A DNA stretch of 64,000 nucleotides. It comes from Flavobacterium oreochromis. Its GTDB lineage: Bacteria; Bacteroidota; Bacteroidia; Flavobacteriales; Flavobacteriaceae. A model generated the notes under the pieces. It saw only the letters and a program-made list of their open reading frames with translations. It did no database searches and was not told the DNA's origin. The stretch spans positions 2,052,001-2,116,000 of the forward strand of contig NZ_CP067377.1 of assembly GCF_019565455.1 (NCBI RefSeq), given 5' to 3'. The translations under genes were made by a program, and so were the position numbers. Below are positions 9,513 through 19,374 of the stretch, piece by piece. Position 1 is the stretch's first letter. Every line of letters starts with the position of its first letter.

Positions 9513-9785
9513 ATGCGTAAAGAAAATATCAAAAATCGAAATTTATTTTGGTTTTTAACATTTATAGTTGGAGTAGTGGCATTTGGAAGCTACTATTGTT
9601 GGTTTGAAAAGCAAAATAGGAAAGTTGTTAAAACGTCTTTAGGAACCTGTGAAACCCCCGAAGAAGCTTATAAAGAAACACAAAAGGCTTTACGTTTAGT
9701 GTCAATTCAATTAAATTCTGGCATAAAAAATGCTAATACATTAAAAGAGTACGAACATGTTACTCAGAAGATTTTTAAAAAATAG
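9513..9785 (+). CDS. Small membrane protein of the DUF4252 cluster
   Basis: 90 residues with one transmembrane helix (about 12-30, FWFLTFIVGVVAFGSYY) and a C-terminal region TPEEAYKETQKALRLVS. That motif is typical of the protein that sits between an ECF sigma factor and DUF4252 proteins in Flavobacteriia. It is shorter than the usual form, and the sigma factor gene is not upstream, so it may be a reduced anti-sigma-like protein. It is followed after 3 bases by the DUF4252 gene. Confidence 0.55.
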   Translation: MRKENIKNRNLFWFLTFIVGVVAFGSYYCWFEKQNRKVVKTSLGTCETPEEAYKETQKALRLVSIQLNSGIKNANTLKEYEHVTQKIFKK

Positions 9786-9788
9786 AAA

Positions 9789-10289
9789 ATGAAAAAAAAA
9801 ATAATTTTAGTTTTTAGTATTTTATCCTCTTATTTATCTATAGCACAAACCCCTTTTGATAAATTTGAAGGAAATAGTAATATATCGTCTGTTATTGTGA
9901 ATGATAAGATGTTTGAATTAATGAGTAAAGTAAAAATGGAAACTAAAGAAGATCAGGCTTATTTAAATTTAATTAAGAAGTTAGATTATCTAAAAGTTTT
10001 TAGGACAACTCATCCAAAATCAACTTCTGAGATACGTGCTAGTGTAGAGCAGTATAGTGATAAATTAGAGGAATTAATGCGCGTAAATGAGAATGGAAAA
10101 AGTTCTAAAATATATGTAAAAACTATTCCAGGAACTACTAATGTATCTGAATTATTGCTTCTTATGGAAGGAAAAGAAACTGTTTTAATGTCTTTAACAG
10201 GCGATTTTTCATTAAATGAAATTTCACTTTTAACTAAACGGATGAATTTGCCTGGAGGTGAAGAATTAAATAAAGCAGCTAAGAAGTAA
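9789..10289 (+). CDS. DUF4252 domain-containing exported protein
   Basis: 166 residues with a signal peptide (about 1-19, ending IAQT). The rest fits DUF4252: an early acidic F-x-K-F-E-G start, a central helical region, and SELLLLMEGKETVLMSLTGDF near the end. DUF4252 proteins are envelope proteins of unknown role in Bacteroidetes. It is in an operon with the preceding membrane protein. Confidence 0.75.
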   Translation: MKKKIILVFSILSSYLSIAQTPFDKFEGNSNISSVIVNDKMFELMSKVKMETKEDQAYLNLIKKLDYLKVFRTTHPKSTSEIRASVEQYSDKLEELMRVNENGKSSKIYVKTIPGTTNVSELLLLMEGKETVLMSLTGDFSLNEISLLTKRMNLPGGEELNKAAKK

Positions 10290-10427
10290 AAAGAAGGTGT
10301 CCTAAAAAAGCTATAATCTTGTTGTTTTGATCAAAGGGGAATTTTATAATATTGATTATGAGATTTTTTGTATCAGACTCATAAATGTTACGTTGATTTT
10401 TTATTTTTAGGCACCTTCTTTTTATTA
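10288..10427. repeat. Long-range inverted repeat between convergent genes
   Basis: AGAAGGTGTCCTAAAAA near 10290 pairs with TTTTTAGGCACCTTCT near 10409 with a single unpaired base; about 100 AT-rich bases lie between. The arms end in A/T runs suited to termination from both sides. It could be a two-sided terminator, a small structured RNA or a miniature element. No open frame inside. Confidence 0.45.
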
Positions 10428-10445
10428 AAATATAGAGTTGTAGTA

Positions 10446-10985
10446 TTATCTTTTGTAATACATTATAATAGAAGCTTTTTCAATGGTGTTTCCGTTTAAA
10501 TAATAACCAACTAAGGCAGGACTTGCGTTTTTATCTAAACCTAATTTGTCTGTTTTTAAAGCATAAACAGTAATAGTATATTTATGAAAACCATGACCTT
10601 CAGGCGGACAAGGACCACCGTAACCTGACTTGCCAAAATCAGTAATACTTTGTACTGAACCAACAGGCATTAAGTTTTTAGAAAGATCACCAGCTCCTGT
10701 TTTTAACTCTTTAGTTGTAGCAGGAATATCAAAAGCAAGCCAATGCCACCATCCACTTCCTGTAGGAGCATTCTCATCATGTATTGTCACCGCAAAACTT
10801 TTAGTCTCTTTTGGAGCATTTTCCCAAAATAGTTGAGGAGATAAATTTTCACCTGTACAACCAAATCCGTTAAAAACTTGTTTCATAGTTGCTTGACCTC
10901 CTAAGTCATTACTTTTTAAAGTAAAAGTTTGTGCACTTGCTGTAAAAATTGAAATAAACGCAAGTAAGGTTAAAAAGTTTTTCAT
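10446..10985 (-). CDS. YbhB/YbcL-family (PEBP, Raf kinase inhibitor-like) exported protein
   Basis: 179 residues with a signal peptide (1-18, FTASAQ). PEBP hallmarks are visible: GENLSPQLFW, the H-D-E-N-A-P-T ligand-site motif, WWHWLAFDIP, and GGPCPPEGHGFHKY. Bacterial members are periplasmic or cytosolic with unclear ligands. It lies 90 bases downstream of the AraC-type regulator on the same strand. Confidence 0.9.
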   Translation of the reverse strand: MKNFLTLLAFISIFTASAQTFTLKSNDLGGQATMKQVFNGFGCTGENLSPQLFWENAPKETKSFAVTIHDENAPTGSGWWHWLAFDIPATTKELKTGAGDLSKNLMPVGSVQSITDFGKSGYGGPCPPEGHGFHKYTITVYALKTDKLGLDKNASPALVGYYLNGNTIEKASIIMYYKR

Positions 10986-11075
10986 TTTTTTATCGTTTTA
11001 TAATGCAAATTTAATACTAACTATGACAGTTTTATTGCGCTAGAAGCTCAAAAAGATGTTCTTTTAGTTCATTTT

Positions 11076-11918
11076 TTAATTTTTAAAATTTTTAGGGGAT
11101 ACTCCATAGTATTTTTTAAACTCATTACTAAACGCAGATAAATTTTCATATCCTAATTCATGATAAAGATCAGAGGGCCTTTTGTTAAGCATTAATTCGT
11201 TTCGTGCTTTTTCCATTTTTTTAGAAATAAAATACTTTTTAGGAGAAATTTGGTATATCTCTGTAAATTTTCTCTTAAAAGTAGAAATGCTCATATTTGA
11301 TAAAAAAGCAAGTTCTTCAATCGTTAAATGATTGTTCTCATGTTGTTGTATAATATCTTTTATAGATTTATGTTTATCACGGCTTAATGTATTCTGAAAA
11401 AAACTACTGATTCGTTCGGGTTCTTTATTTAGTAAATACAATAAAATTTCTTCTAATTTAATATGCGTAAGATGTAAAGCTTGATTAAAATCATTTTTTA
11501 GTAAAATCAATGATTTTTCAAATAAACAGACATAAGCATCTTTGTGAAGATCTAATACAGCTTGATTTGAGTGAGTTGCTTTAGGTAATTGAATTTGTTT
11601 TTTGAATAAAATATCATTTAAAAAATGATCTGAAAAGAAAAAAAGAATACTATTATAACCAGATTCACCTATTAAACGTTCTGTCATTAAGCTATTTCCT
11701 GATTGTAATAAGAAAAATTGATCATTTTGGATAGAAATATTATTTTGGTTACTGATTACCTCTTTATGTCCGTTAAGTAAGAAACAAAGAACATTGTGGG
11801 TAAAAGTAACAGGGATATTTTTAGTAGATTGTTGTGCATTATAAAAATAAATAGCACAGTCAAAATGATTATTCTGAAAAAAATCAAAAGGTAAATTATA
11901 AACAGATTGTGTGTTCAT
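11076..11918 (-). CDS. AraC-family transcriptional regulator
   Basis: 280 residues: an N-terminal cupin-like sensor region (1-170) and a C-terminal AraC/XylS HTH domain (about 185-280). Helix-turn-helix landmarks are LTIEELAFLSNMSISTFKRKFTE and the second-helix signature ENLSAFSNEFKKYYGVSPKNF. It stands alone between terminators and may control itself and the PEBP gene downstream. Confidence 0.9.
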   Translation of the reverse strand: MNTQSVYNLPFDFFQNNHFDCAIYFYNAQQSTKNIPVTFTHNVLCFLLNGHKEVISNQNNISIQNDQFFLLQSGNSLMTERLIGESGYNSILFFFSDHFLNDILFKKQIQLPKATHSNQAVLDLHKDAYVCLFEKSLILLKNDFNQALHLTHIKLEEILLYLLNKEPERISSFFQNTLSRDKHKSIKDIIQQHENNHLTIEELAFLSNMSISTFKRKFTEIYQISPKKYFISKKMEKARNELMLNKRPSDLYHELGYENLSAFSNEFKKYYGVSPKNFKN

Positions 11919-11950
11919 TCAGCTTAATTTATTAGTAGAAGTCTTAAATG

Positions 11951-11985
11951 AAAAGCGACAATTAAAATAGTTAATCGTCGCTTTT
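11951..11985. terminator. Bidirectional terminator
   Basis: AAAAGCGAC and GTCGCTTTT form the stem, with a further AATTA/TTAAT extension. It sits just past the end of the DUF4369 gene, before the AraC gene's start. Confidence 0.7.
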
Positions 11986-11988
11986 GTA

Positions 11989-12692
11989 TTATTTTGATTT
12001 TTTTAAATACTCTGTGAATTTTTTACCATAATTAGAGTTCGCTACTTCTGGGGACATTTTTTTTTGTATTTCTTCTAAAAACTTAGGTTGCATATCATAA
12101 ATGTCAGTAAGAGCTATGTAGGGAGCAATTTCATGATCTGCATGAGTTAATGCAAAATTTGCAGAGTATAAGTATTTCTTTTTAATAATTGATTCTGTTT
12201 ATTTTGGTTTTCTTGCTCATTGTAATTTTTACTGCCTTTATTTCCTAGTATTTTAGCTTGAAGTAATTGGAGTTGTTGTTCATTAAACTGAGCTATAATA
12301 TCCTTGTATTCCTTGTAAAGATCATGGTTTTTAGAACCTGTGATTTTTGCATTAGCAAAAAAGAATTCAAGATCTGTATCTATATTTATTTTTCCAGGTT
12401 CAGCAAAAAATAATAAATTATTATCCATAGAGTTAGTTTGTCCTCTATCTACAAATAAATAAAGCATTTCAGGAGAATCTAATTTTATAGTACTCTCAAA
12501 ATTAGAGGATCCATTTAGTTGAATAGTGTCTAAAGCTACTAAGCTGCTATCCTGTACTTTTTGAATATATAATTTTCCTTTTTTTAATCCTTTTATATTT
12601 CCTGTAACTATTACCTCATCTTTTGCAGGTACTTTATCTGCACATGATGCAAAAAAAGCAAAAGAGATTGCTATGATAACCTTTTTATACAT
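11989..12692 (-). CDS. DUF4369-type lipoprotein, one frameshift
   Basis: About 234 residues once one base is restored in the T run 12179-12183 (A run on the coding strand). Without it the frame stops early at 12147. It has a lipoprotein signal (FAFFASC) and an N-terminal DUF4369 beta domain (VTGNIKGLKKGKLYIQK, later FESTIKLDSPEMLYLF), then a helical C-terminus. Such proteins often precede a thioredoxin-like domain; here it ends without one. Located at the cell envelope. Confidence 0.7.
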
Positions 12693-12723
12693 ATTTATTA
12701 TAAATTTCTCGCAATGTAATAAA

Positions 12724-12760
12724 AAAAATCCTCAAAATTCAACTGTATTTTGAGGATTTA
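12724..12760 (-). terminator. Terminator of the M61 peptidase gene
   Basis: AAATCCTCAAAAT and ATTTTGAGGATTT pair over 13 bp with flanking A/T runs, 20 bases after the M61 stop. Confidence 0.8.
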
Positions 12761-12779
12761 AATTTATACGGAATATGAT

Positions 12780-14636
12780 TTATCCTTTAAGCCAAGCTTC
12801 TTTTAATGCTTTTTTAGTGTCATCAGTAGCTTTGTAACCAGTTACTTCTTCAAAAGGAAGTTTTACTACTCCTTTTAGTATCATTTCTTTCTGATCTCTT
12901 TTAATTTTAACTGAAATATTTTCGTTCTCTTTCCAGCTTTGACTTGCCATAATCATATCATAAATATTGTCTAGATTATAGTTTTTATCATTTATAGCTA
13001 GTATACAGTCACCTCCTTTTAATCCTAAATTAGTATAAAATTCGGGAAGCTCTATTCCTGGAAGAATTACTATTTCTTTAGTAGCTTGATTAATTGTAAC
13101 ATAAGGAGTCTGTTCCTTGATGAAAACATTTCCTGGTATTTTTGTTTGCGCTTGTGTAACTCCCATTTTGACAAAAAACTTTTCATAAGGTATAGGAGTA
13201 GGGCCGTCTACATAATTTTTTAAGAAATCGCCTACCTCTGGATAAGTAAAGGTTATGATTTTATCAAAAAGAGCATCATCTTTAAATGGTTTGTCAATAC
13301 CATATTCATTGTTTAATTTTTGCATTAAATCAAGTACCCCTCGTTTGCCGTTACTCTTTTCACGAATAATGATGTCTATACACATACCTATCAAAGCTCC
13401 TTTTTGATATACATTAAGGTACTGATCTTTGTAAGGTTTAGTTAATACATTAGCACTCATTTTTGTAAAAGGGATTGTATCATTCATATGAGCTGCTTGT
13501 CTAATTTTATCACTCATACGATTATAAAACTCCTCTTCATTTATTAAACCTTGATTAATTTGAAAAAGATTTGCAAAATATTCTGTTATTCCTTCATACA
13601 TCCATAAATGTTTTGACATTTTAGGCTCATTGAAATCAAAATAATGAATCTCTTCTGCGTGAATACCTAAAGGACTTACAATATGAAAGAATTCATGTGA
13701 TACAATATCTTTTAATTGTTCATCCATTTGATCTGAAGGTATCATTTCAGGCATTACAACAGTTGTAGAAGTCGTATGTTCTAAAGCACCAAATCCTTTT
13801 GCATCTTGTTTTTGTACATCTGTAAGATAAATTAATACAGAATACTTTTTTGTATTATTAATAGGACCTAAAAATTTTTTTTGAGCTTTCATCATTTTCT
13901 CCATATTGGGAGCTAAATCAGCTGCTTTGTATTTTCCCGTTGGAGAATATACACTAATTAGAATATCCATATCTTCTACCTTAAAAGTAGCAATGTCAGG
14001 TTTTGTATACATTATAGGATGATCTACAAGGGTGGCATATCGACTGGTTTTAAAAATATCAATAGTATTACTAGGATTGTGATCTGTAAGGGAAGTAGCT
14101 CCATATAAATGATCAGGATGAAGAACAGTTAAAGTGTAAGGAACTTCTTTTTTATCACTAAAATAACCAATAAAACCGTGTGTGTTTAGCACAAAACAGT
14201 TCGAGTCTATATTGGTTCCTGCTGGTGAAAAAACATCATCGCCACCTATACCGCCAACTTGTTCAGTATCATAAGTATCATTTACCCAATAAGTTATTTT
14301 ACCTAATTTTTTAGCATCTGTAATCCGATACGTATTTTCATCAAGTTTAGCTAAAGGTAAATTTTCTCCTTTGGTAGTATAAGCTTTTATTTTTTCAATA
14401 AAACGACCGTAATTATCTGATGAGTAAGTTCCTGGGACTGTTTTAGGAATACTAAACAGAATAACATCTTCTTTAGAAGGACTAGGAATTACTGTTACCA
14501 TGATTTTATCATCTTGTATTGTGTTTAAATCAATTGTAACATTTACTTCAGGAGTTTTAGAACTATTACTTAATGGAGCTGCTTTACAATTAAAGAAAAA
14601 GATTGTTAATGCAGCTGATAAAAATATTTTTTTCAT
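12780..14636 (-). CDS. M61-family (glycyl aminopeptidase-like) metallopeptidase with PDZ domain
   Basis: 618 residues. Exported (signal peptide to about residue 19, possibly a lipoprotein via FFNCKA). The zinc site HEFFH occurs at about residue 317, followed by the third ligand region MYEGITEYFAN, as in M61 peptidases. A PDZ domain follows at about 490-590 (GLKGGDCILAINDKNY). Expected to act in the periplasm on peptides. Stands alone with its own terminator. Confidence 0.85.
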   Translation of the reverse strand: MKKIFLSAALTIFFFNCKAAPLSNSSKTPEVNVTIDLNTIQDDKIMVTVIPSPSKEDVILFSIPKTVPGTYSSDNYGRFIEKIKAYTTKGENLPLAKLDENTYRITDAKKLGKITYWVNDTYDTEQVGGIGGDDVFSPAGTNIDSNCFVLNTHGFIGYFSDKKEVPYTLTVLHPDHLYGATSLTDHNPSNTIDIFKTSRYATLVDHPIMYTKPDIATFKVEDMDILISVYSPTGKYKAADLAPNMEKMMKAQKKFLGPINNTKKYSVLIYLTDVQKQDAKGFGALEHTTSTTVVMPEMIPSDQMDEQLKDIVSHEFFHIVSPLGIHAEEIHYFDFNEPKMSKHLWMYEGITEYFANLFQINQGLINEEEFYNRMSDKIRQAAHMNDTIPFTKMSANVLTKPYKDQYLNVYQKGALIGMCIDIIIREKSNGKRGVLDLMQKLNNEYGIDKPFKDDALFDKIITFTYPEVGDFLKNYVDGPTPIPYEKFFVKMGVTQAQTKIPGNVFIKEQTPYVTINQATKEIVILPGIELPEFYTNLGLKGGDCILAINDKNYNLDNIYDMIMASQSWKENENISVKIKRDQKEMILKGVVKLPFEEVTGYKATDDTKKALKEAWLKG

Positions 14637-14720
14637 TAATAACTAATAAAGATTTGAGAAATTTGTTGCTAAAGTTATTGGTTTACTAAATTGTAATGTA
14701 ATCTTTGTGATAAAATTAAC

Positions 14721-14746
14721 AAAAAACTCCTGTGAAACAGGAGTGT
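14721..14746 (-). terminator. Terminator of the DUF2805 gene
   Basis: ACTCCTGT and ACAGGAGT form a compact stem with an A6 run on the left, which becomes the T run for leftward transcription. Confidence 0.7.
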
Positions 14747-14749
14747 AGG

Positions 14750-15028
14750 TTAATCAAATTTATTTTTAAGATAATACTTTCCGTCTAAATCATCATCAAA
14801 GTCATTGTTTTTAATAGGTTTGGGTTTGGGTTTGGAAGCAGTTGCTTTTTTCTTCCAAAGCTCAAATTGATCTTTTGATAGATGTTTACGCATTAATTCC
14901 GTTACATCGCTTTCGCTAACACCAAATTCTTCTTTAATAGATTCAAAGGGTTTGCGTTCTTCTTGTGCCATGCTGATTAGTCTTTCTAAATTTTCTCTGT
15001 CTAATTCAGCGATTTTAATTTTTCTCAT
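14750..15028 (-). CDS. TIGR03643/DUF2805 family protein
   Basis: 92 residues. The N-terminal two-thirds (LDRENLERLISMAQEERKPF, then GVSESDVTELMRK) match the small DUF2805/TIGR03643 family, with a helix-turn-helix look; the tail is Lys/Pro- then Asp-rich. Function unknown; the HTH-like segment suggests nucleic-acid binding, as an inference only. Confidence 0.7.
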   Translation of the reverse strand: MRKIKIAELDRENLERLISMAQEERKPFESIKEEFGVSESDVTELMRKHLSKDQFELWKKKATASKPKPKPIKNNDFDDDLDGKYYLKNKFD

Positions 15029-15113
15029 TTAAATTATAAAAACAAAATTGTATTAAACTTTCTGCAATACTTATACCAATATTAATAAAAAGGAATGACT
15101 TATTAAAATTCTT

Positions 15114-15941
15114 TCATGTTTTTGGATCTCTATATTTTTGAAAAGGAATAGCTAATAAATTAGTTAAATTATTATGTTCATTCGTAGACATATGTGTATC
15201 TATGCCAAAAATAATTTGATCTTGTGGTAATTTTTGATAAGTTTTTAAAAGACGATCCCAGAAACTGAAAATATTTCCATAATTACTATCTGTATAGGGG
15301 AGTTTATAGTGATGATGTATACGATGTATTTTAGGTGTAATTATTATAAAAGATGACCAATTGTCTAGCCATTTTGGGAGTTGTATGTTTGAATGATTAA
15401 ATTGGGATAAAAGAACAGAACAGGACTGATACATGAAAAAAAGCCAAATAGGTGCTCCTGTTATTACAACTGCTAAAGCTGTAAATAAAAATCGGAAAAC
15501 ACTTTCGCCAGGATGATGACGATTAGCACTGGTTGTATCTAGCCAAGTATCAGTATGATGAATTAAGTGAAATCGCCATAAAAATTTTATCTTATGTTGT
15601 AAATAATGCGGTAGATAAGCACCTATAAAATCCATAAGTAATAGTCCAATTATACATTGTAATCCTATATTTGTAATATTAAACCAATAAAGAATTCCAA
15701 AATGATTTTTAGTATTCCAAATTGAGCTTTTGAAAAGCATCATTGCTAGGAAAAAGTTAACAACAATCGTTGTAAAAGTAAAGAAAAGGTTTAATACAGC
15801 ATGTCGAGTTTTATTGTATTTAAAATGAAAACGAGGAAAACCGCTTTCTAAAATCCAAAAAAAAGCAATACCCCCAAATAGTATAGAGGATCGATGAGAT
15901 GGAGGGATTGTCTCAAAGTAGTTTGTAATCTCGTTAATCAT
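15114..15941 (-). CDS. Sterol desaturase / fatty acid hydroxylase superfamily membrane protein
   Basis: 275 residues with four or so membrane helices. The di-iron histidine boxes are clear: HxxxxH in LPHYLQHK, HLIHH, NRHHPGE, and HRIHHHY near the C-terminus. The family oxidises C-H bonds of lipids or carotenoids in the membrane; the substrate here cannot be told. Confidence 0.85.
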   Translation of the reverse strand: MINEITNYFETIPPSHRSSILFGGIAFFWILESGFPRFHFKYNKTRHAVLNLFFTFTTIVVNFFLAMMLFKSSIWNTKNHFGILYWFNITNIGLQCIIGLLLMDFIGAYLPHYLQHKIKFLWRFHLIHHTDTWLDTTSANRHHPGESVFRFLFTALAVVITGAPIWLFFMYQSCSVLLSQFNHSNIQLPKWLDNWSSFIIITPKIHRIHHHYKLPYTDSNYGNIFSFWDRLLKTYQKLPQDQIIFGIDTHMSTNEHNNLTNLLAIPFQKYRDPKT

Positions 15942-16004
15942 AGTTTATTAGTTCAAAACCAAATTTAATAAACTATTTGTTATGAATGAAATAAGATTCT
16001 TCTT

Positions 16005-16241
16005 TTATTCAAATAATTCACCTCTATGAGGTTTTAAAGCGTCTCGGACTTGAATCATGTTTTGATCATTTACAACCATCCAAGCAATAGCATACATCTC
16101 ATTTAATACAGAAAAACCTGTTATATTAATAGGAAATTGTTCTATTTCTATATACTCTTTTAAATGAATTTCGTGGTGTTCAGCTGTTTTAGCTGCTGCG
16201 GGGCCTCTAAAATCCCAAATAAGTTTAATCTGTCTTTGCAT
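16005..16241 (-). CDS. Conserved small hypothetical protein
   Basis: 78 residues, soluble, with several His residues (AEHHEIHLKEY) and a C-terminal KPHRGELFE. It begins about 60 bases from the divergent FAD oxidoreductase gene, so they may share a control region. I do not recognise a named family. Confidence 0.55.
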   Translation of the reverse strand: MQRQIKLIWDFRGPAAAKTAEHHEIHLKEYIEIEQFPINITGFSVLNEMYAIAWMVVNDQNMIQVRDALKPHRGELFE

Positions 16242-16320
16242 ATTCTCTTAAGTTTGAAATGCAAATTTACAATGATTCACTTGAAAATAAGTAGTATTTT
16301 TGCAATGTAAAAAATTCATA

Positions 16321-17881
16321 ATGCCAAAAGAACTTCAAATTCAAGTATCGCCTGAAGTAGCTTCTAATGAAGTAATGCTAAAGAATCATCTTGCAAAATT
16401 AACACAAGTATCCATTGTAGAGATACAACATATTGTAATCCTTAAAAGATCTATTGACGCTCGACAAAAAACAATTAAAATAAATTTGAAAGTTATTCTT
16501 TATTTTCAAGGAGAAGAAATACTTCAAGATCAAGTGGCATTGCCAAATTATCAGGATGTAAATAAATCTCCAGAAGTGATTGTTATAGGAGCGGGACCAG
16601 CTGGTTTGTTTGCTGCTTTGCAGTTAATAGAGTTAGGTATTAAGCCAATCGTATTAGAAAGAGGAAAAGATGTAAGAGGGAGAAGAAGAGATTTAAAAGC
16701 AATTAATAGAGATCATATAGTAAATGAAGATTCTAATTATTGTTTTGGAGAAGGAGGGGCAGGAACTTATTCAGATGGGAAATTGTATACACGTTCAAAA
16801 AAACGTGGTGATGTAGATCGTATTTTAAAATTATTAGTCGCATTTGGTGCTTCTCCCGAAATATTAGTAGAAGCACATCCTCATATAGGAACTAATAAAT
16901 TACCTGAAATTATTCAGGACATTAGAGAAAAAATTAAAGAATACGGAGGGAAAGTATTGTTTGAAACACGAGTAGTTGATATTTTGATAAAAAATAACGA
17001 GGTTGAAGGAGTTATTACACAATCAGGGGATGTTATATCTGCTGAAAAAATAATTCTAGCTACAGGTCATTCAGCTCGTGATGTGTTTGAATTATTAGAT
17101 CGAAAAAAAGTATTAATAGAAGCTAAACCTTTTGCTTTGGGAGTACGAGCTGAACATTCGCAAAGCTTAATAGATTCTATACAATATTCGTGTGATTTTA
17201 GAGGAGCTTTTCTGCCTCCAGCCCCTTACTCTGTAGTAAAGCAAGTAAATGGTCGAGGAATGTATTCTTTTGTATGTGCCCAGGTGGTGTTATAGCTCCT
17301 TGTGCAACAAGTCCTGGAGAAGTCGTTACAAATGGTTGGTCTCCATCTAAAAGAGATCAAGCTACAGCTAATTCAGGAATCGTGGTAGAATTAAAATTAG
17401 AAGATTTTAAACCTTATGCAAAATTTGGTCCCTTAGCGGGTATGGAATTTCAAAAAGCAATTGAACAAAAAGCTTGGGAAATAGCGGGTAAAACACAAAA
17501 AGTTCCAGCTCAAAAAATGGTGGATTTTTCGCAAAAAGAATTTCAACAGATATTCCTAAAACATCCTATGTTCCAGGAACTACTAGTGTTGAGCTAGGAA
17601 CCGTTTTTCCTGATTTTTTAACCCAGATTATGCGTGAAGGATTTGTGCAGTTTGGAAAATCAATGAAAGGTTATTTTTCTAATGAAGCCATTTTGCATGC
17701 TCCAGAAAGTAGAACCTCATCACCAGTTAGAATTCCTCGTGATAATTATACATTAGAGCATTTGCAGATAAAAGGATTGTATCCTTGTGGGGAAGGAGCA
17801 GGGTATGCAGGAGGGATTATTTCGGCAGCTATAGATGGAGAAAAATGTGCTATAAAAGCAGCAGAAGCATTGTTAAGTTAA
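16321..17881 (+). CDS. NAD(P)/FAD-dependent oxidoreductase, two frameshifts
   Basis: About 520 residues when two T runs (17268-17271 and 17541-17543) each regain one base; as given it appears as three pieces. The N-terminal ~80 residues are a small alpha/beta domain, then the FAD-binding VIGAGPAGLFAALQL, ERGKDVRGRRRD, and GEGGAGTYSDGKLYTR. The C-terminus has GLYPCGEGAGYAGGI and SAAIDG. This is the uncharacterised FAD-dependent dehydrogenase family. I use ATG 16321, since an upstream TTG would overlap the promoter. Two homopolymer slips in one conserved gene argue for sequencing error. Confidence 0.8.
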
Positions 17882-17973
17882 CTATTTGTACAAAGACTTT
17901 TAAATGAAAGGTAATAAGCGATTAAGTAGTAATTGATAGACTTTTCGTACTTTTACTCCCGTAAAATAAAACT

Positions 17974-18501
17974 ATGATTGAAGAAAAAGTAATTTTGGTA
18001 AATGAAGTAGATGAGGTAATAGGGTTGATGCCTAAGCTAGAAGCGCATGAAAAAGCTTTGTTGCATAGAGCTTTTTCAGTATTTATACTGAATGATCAAG
18101 GGCAAATAATGCTGCAACAAAGGGCTCATCATAAATACCATTCGCCATTATTGTGGACTAATACCTGCTGTAGTCATCAACGAGAAGGAGAGTCTAATAT
18201 AGAGGCAGGAAAACGTCGTTTATATGAAGAAATGGGGTTTACAACAGAATTAAAAGAACTTTTTCATTTTATCTATAAAGCTCCTTTTGATAATGGATTA
18301 ACAGAGCATGAGTTAGACCATGTAATGATAGGGTATTTTAATGAAGATCCTTCTGTAAATCCAGATGAAGTAGAAAGTTGGAAATGGATGTCTATTGAAG
18401 CTGTAAAAGAAGATATAAAACTTTATCCAGATCAATATACAGTTTGGTTTAAAATTATTTTTGATGAATTTTATCATTATTTAGAAGCGCATACATTATG
18501 A
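17974..18501 (+). CDS. idi: Isopentenyl-diphosphate delta-isomerase, type I
   Basis: 175 residues with a Nudix fold. The catalytic Cys is in TNTCCSHQ and the catalytic Glu in LTEHELDHV; a modified Nudix box is EAGKRRLYEEMGF. It converts IPP to DMAPP for isoprenoid synthesis in the cytosol. Its stop overlaps the next gene's start by four bases (ATGA), so the two are co-translated. Confidence 0.92.
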   Translation: MIEEKVILVNEVDEVIGLMPKLEAHEKALLHRAFSVFILNDQGQIMLQQRAHHKYHSPLLWTNTCCSHQREGESNIEAGKRRLYEEMGFTTELKELFHFIYKAPFDNGLTEHELDHVMIGYFNEDPSVNPDEVESWKWMSIEAVKEDIKLYPDQYTVWFKIIFDEFYHYLEAHTL

Positions 18502-18905
18502 GAGTAACAGTATCAAGAAAAGCTCATTTTAATGCAGCTCATCGTTTGTATAGAAAAGATTGGACGGATGAACAAAATCAAAAAGTTTTTGGTAAATGTA
18601 ATAATCCTAATTTTCATGGGCATAATTATGAGTTGATAGTGAGTGTTACAGGAACTATAAATCCAGAAACAGGTTATGTGATTGATATTAAGGATTTAGC
18701 TGATATAATCTATGAAGAAGTAGAAGTTTTATTCGATCATAAGAATTTAAATCTAGATGTTCCAGAATTTAAAGATTTAATACCTACAGCAGAAAATATA
18801 GTAGTTGTTATTTGGAATAAAATAAGAAAAAGAATAGAAAAAAACAATGATTTAGAGATTACGCTGTTTGAAACACCACGTAATTTTGTTACATATAAAG
18901 GATGA
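18498..18905 (+). CDS. queD: 6-pyruvoyl-tetrahydropterin synthase / QueD family
   Basis: 135 residues. Zinc histidines appear in FNAAHRLY and NFHGHNYEL, and the catalytic Cys in FGKCNNPNFHGH; the C-terminal ETPRNFV carries the substrate Glu. Could be 6-carboxy-tetrahydropterin synthase for queuosine or a pterin synthase; the sequence alone does not decide. Coupled to idi and followed by bcp. Confidence 0.85.
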   Translation: MRVTVSRKAHFNAAHRLYRKDWTDEQNQKVFGKCNNPNFHGHNYELIVSVTGTINPETGYVIDIKDLADIIYEEVEVLFDHKNLNLDVPEFKDLIPTAENIVVVIWNKIRKRIEKNNDLEITLFETPRNFVTYKG

Positions 18906-18912
18906 TATAATT

Positions 18913-19374
18913 ATGCAGAAAGGATTGAAAGTAGGGGATAAACTTCCTCTTTTTGGAGCAAAAGATCAAAATGGAAATGATTTCTATATAGATTCTGTTC
19001 TTGGTGAAAAAGTGTTGGTAATTTATTTTTATCCAAAAGATGATACTCCAGGTTGTACCAAACAAGCTTGTTTTTTAAGAGATCAATATGAAGAGTTTAA
19101 AACAATAGGAGCGGAGGTTATAGGTATTAGTGGAGATAGTATTGCTGCACATAAGAAATTTGCTAGTAAATATGATTTGCCTTATATACTACTTTCTGAC
19201 CCTGATAAAACATTGCGAAACCTATTTGGAGTAAAATCCAATATGTTAGGATTAATACCTGGAAGAGTAACTTATGTAGTAGATAAGGAAGGAGTTGTTC
19301 AGATGATTTTTGAAGATATGAATGCAACAAATCATTTAGATCGTACAGTAGAAAAAGTAAAAAGTTTGATTTAA
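18913..19374 (+). CDS. bcp: Thioredoxin-dependent peroxiredoxin, Bcp type
   Basis: 153 residues. The peroxidatic and resolving Cys pair lies in DDTPGCTKQACF, typical of atypical 2-Cys Bcp/PrxQ. It reduces hydroperoxides in the cytosol with thioredoxin. ATG 18913 gives the family's normal N-terminus (LKVGDKLPLF), so longer starts are unlikely. Stop overlaps the manA start (TAATG). Confidence 0.9.
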   Translation: MQKGLKVGDKLPLFGAKDQNGNDFYIDSVLGEKVLVIYFYPKDDTPGCTKQACFLRDQYEEFKTIGAEVIGISGDSIAAHKKFASKYDLPYILLSDPDKTLRNLFGVKSNMLGLIPGRVTYVVDKEGVVQMIFEDMNATNHLDRTVEKVKSLI

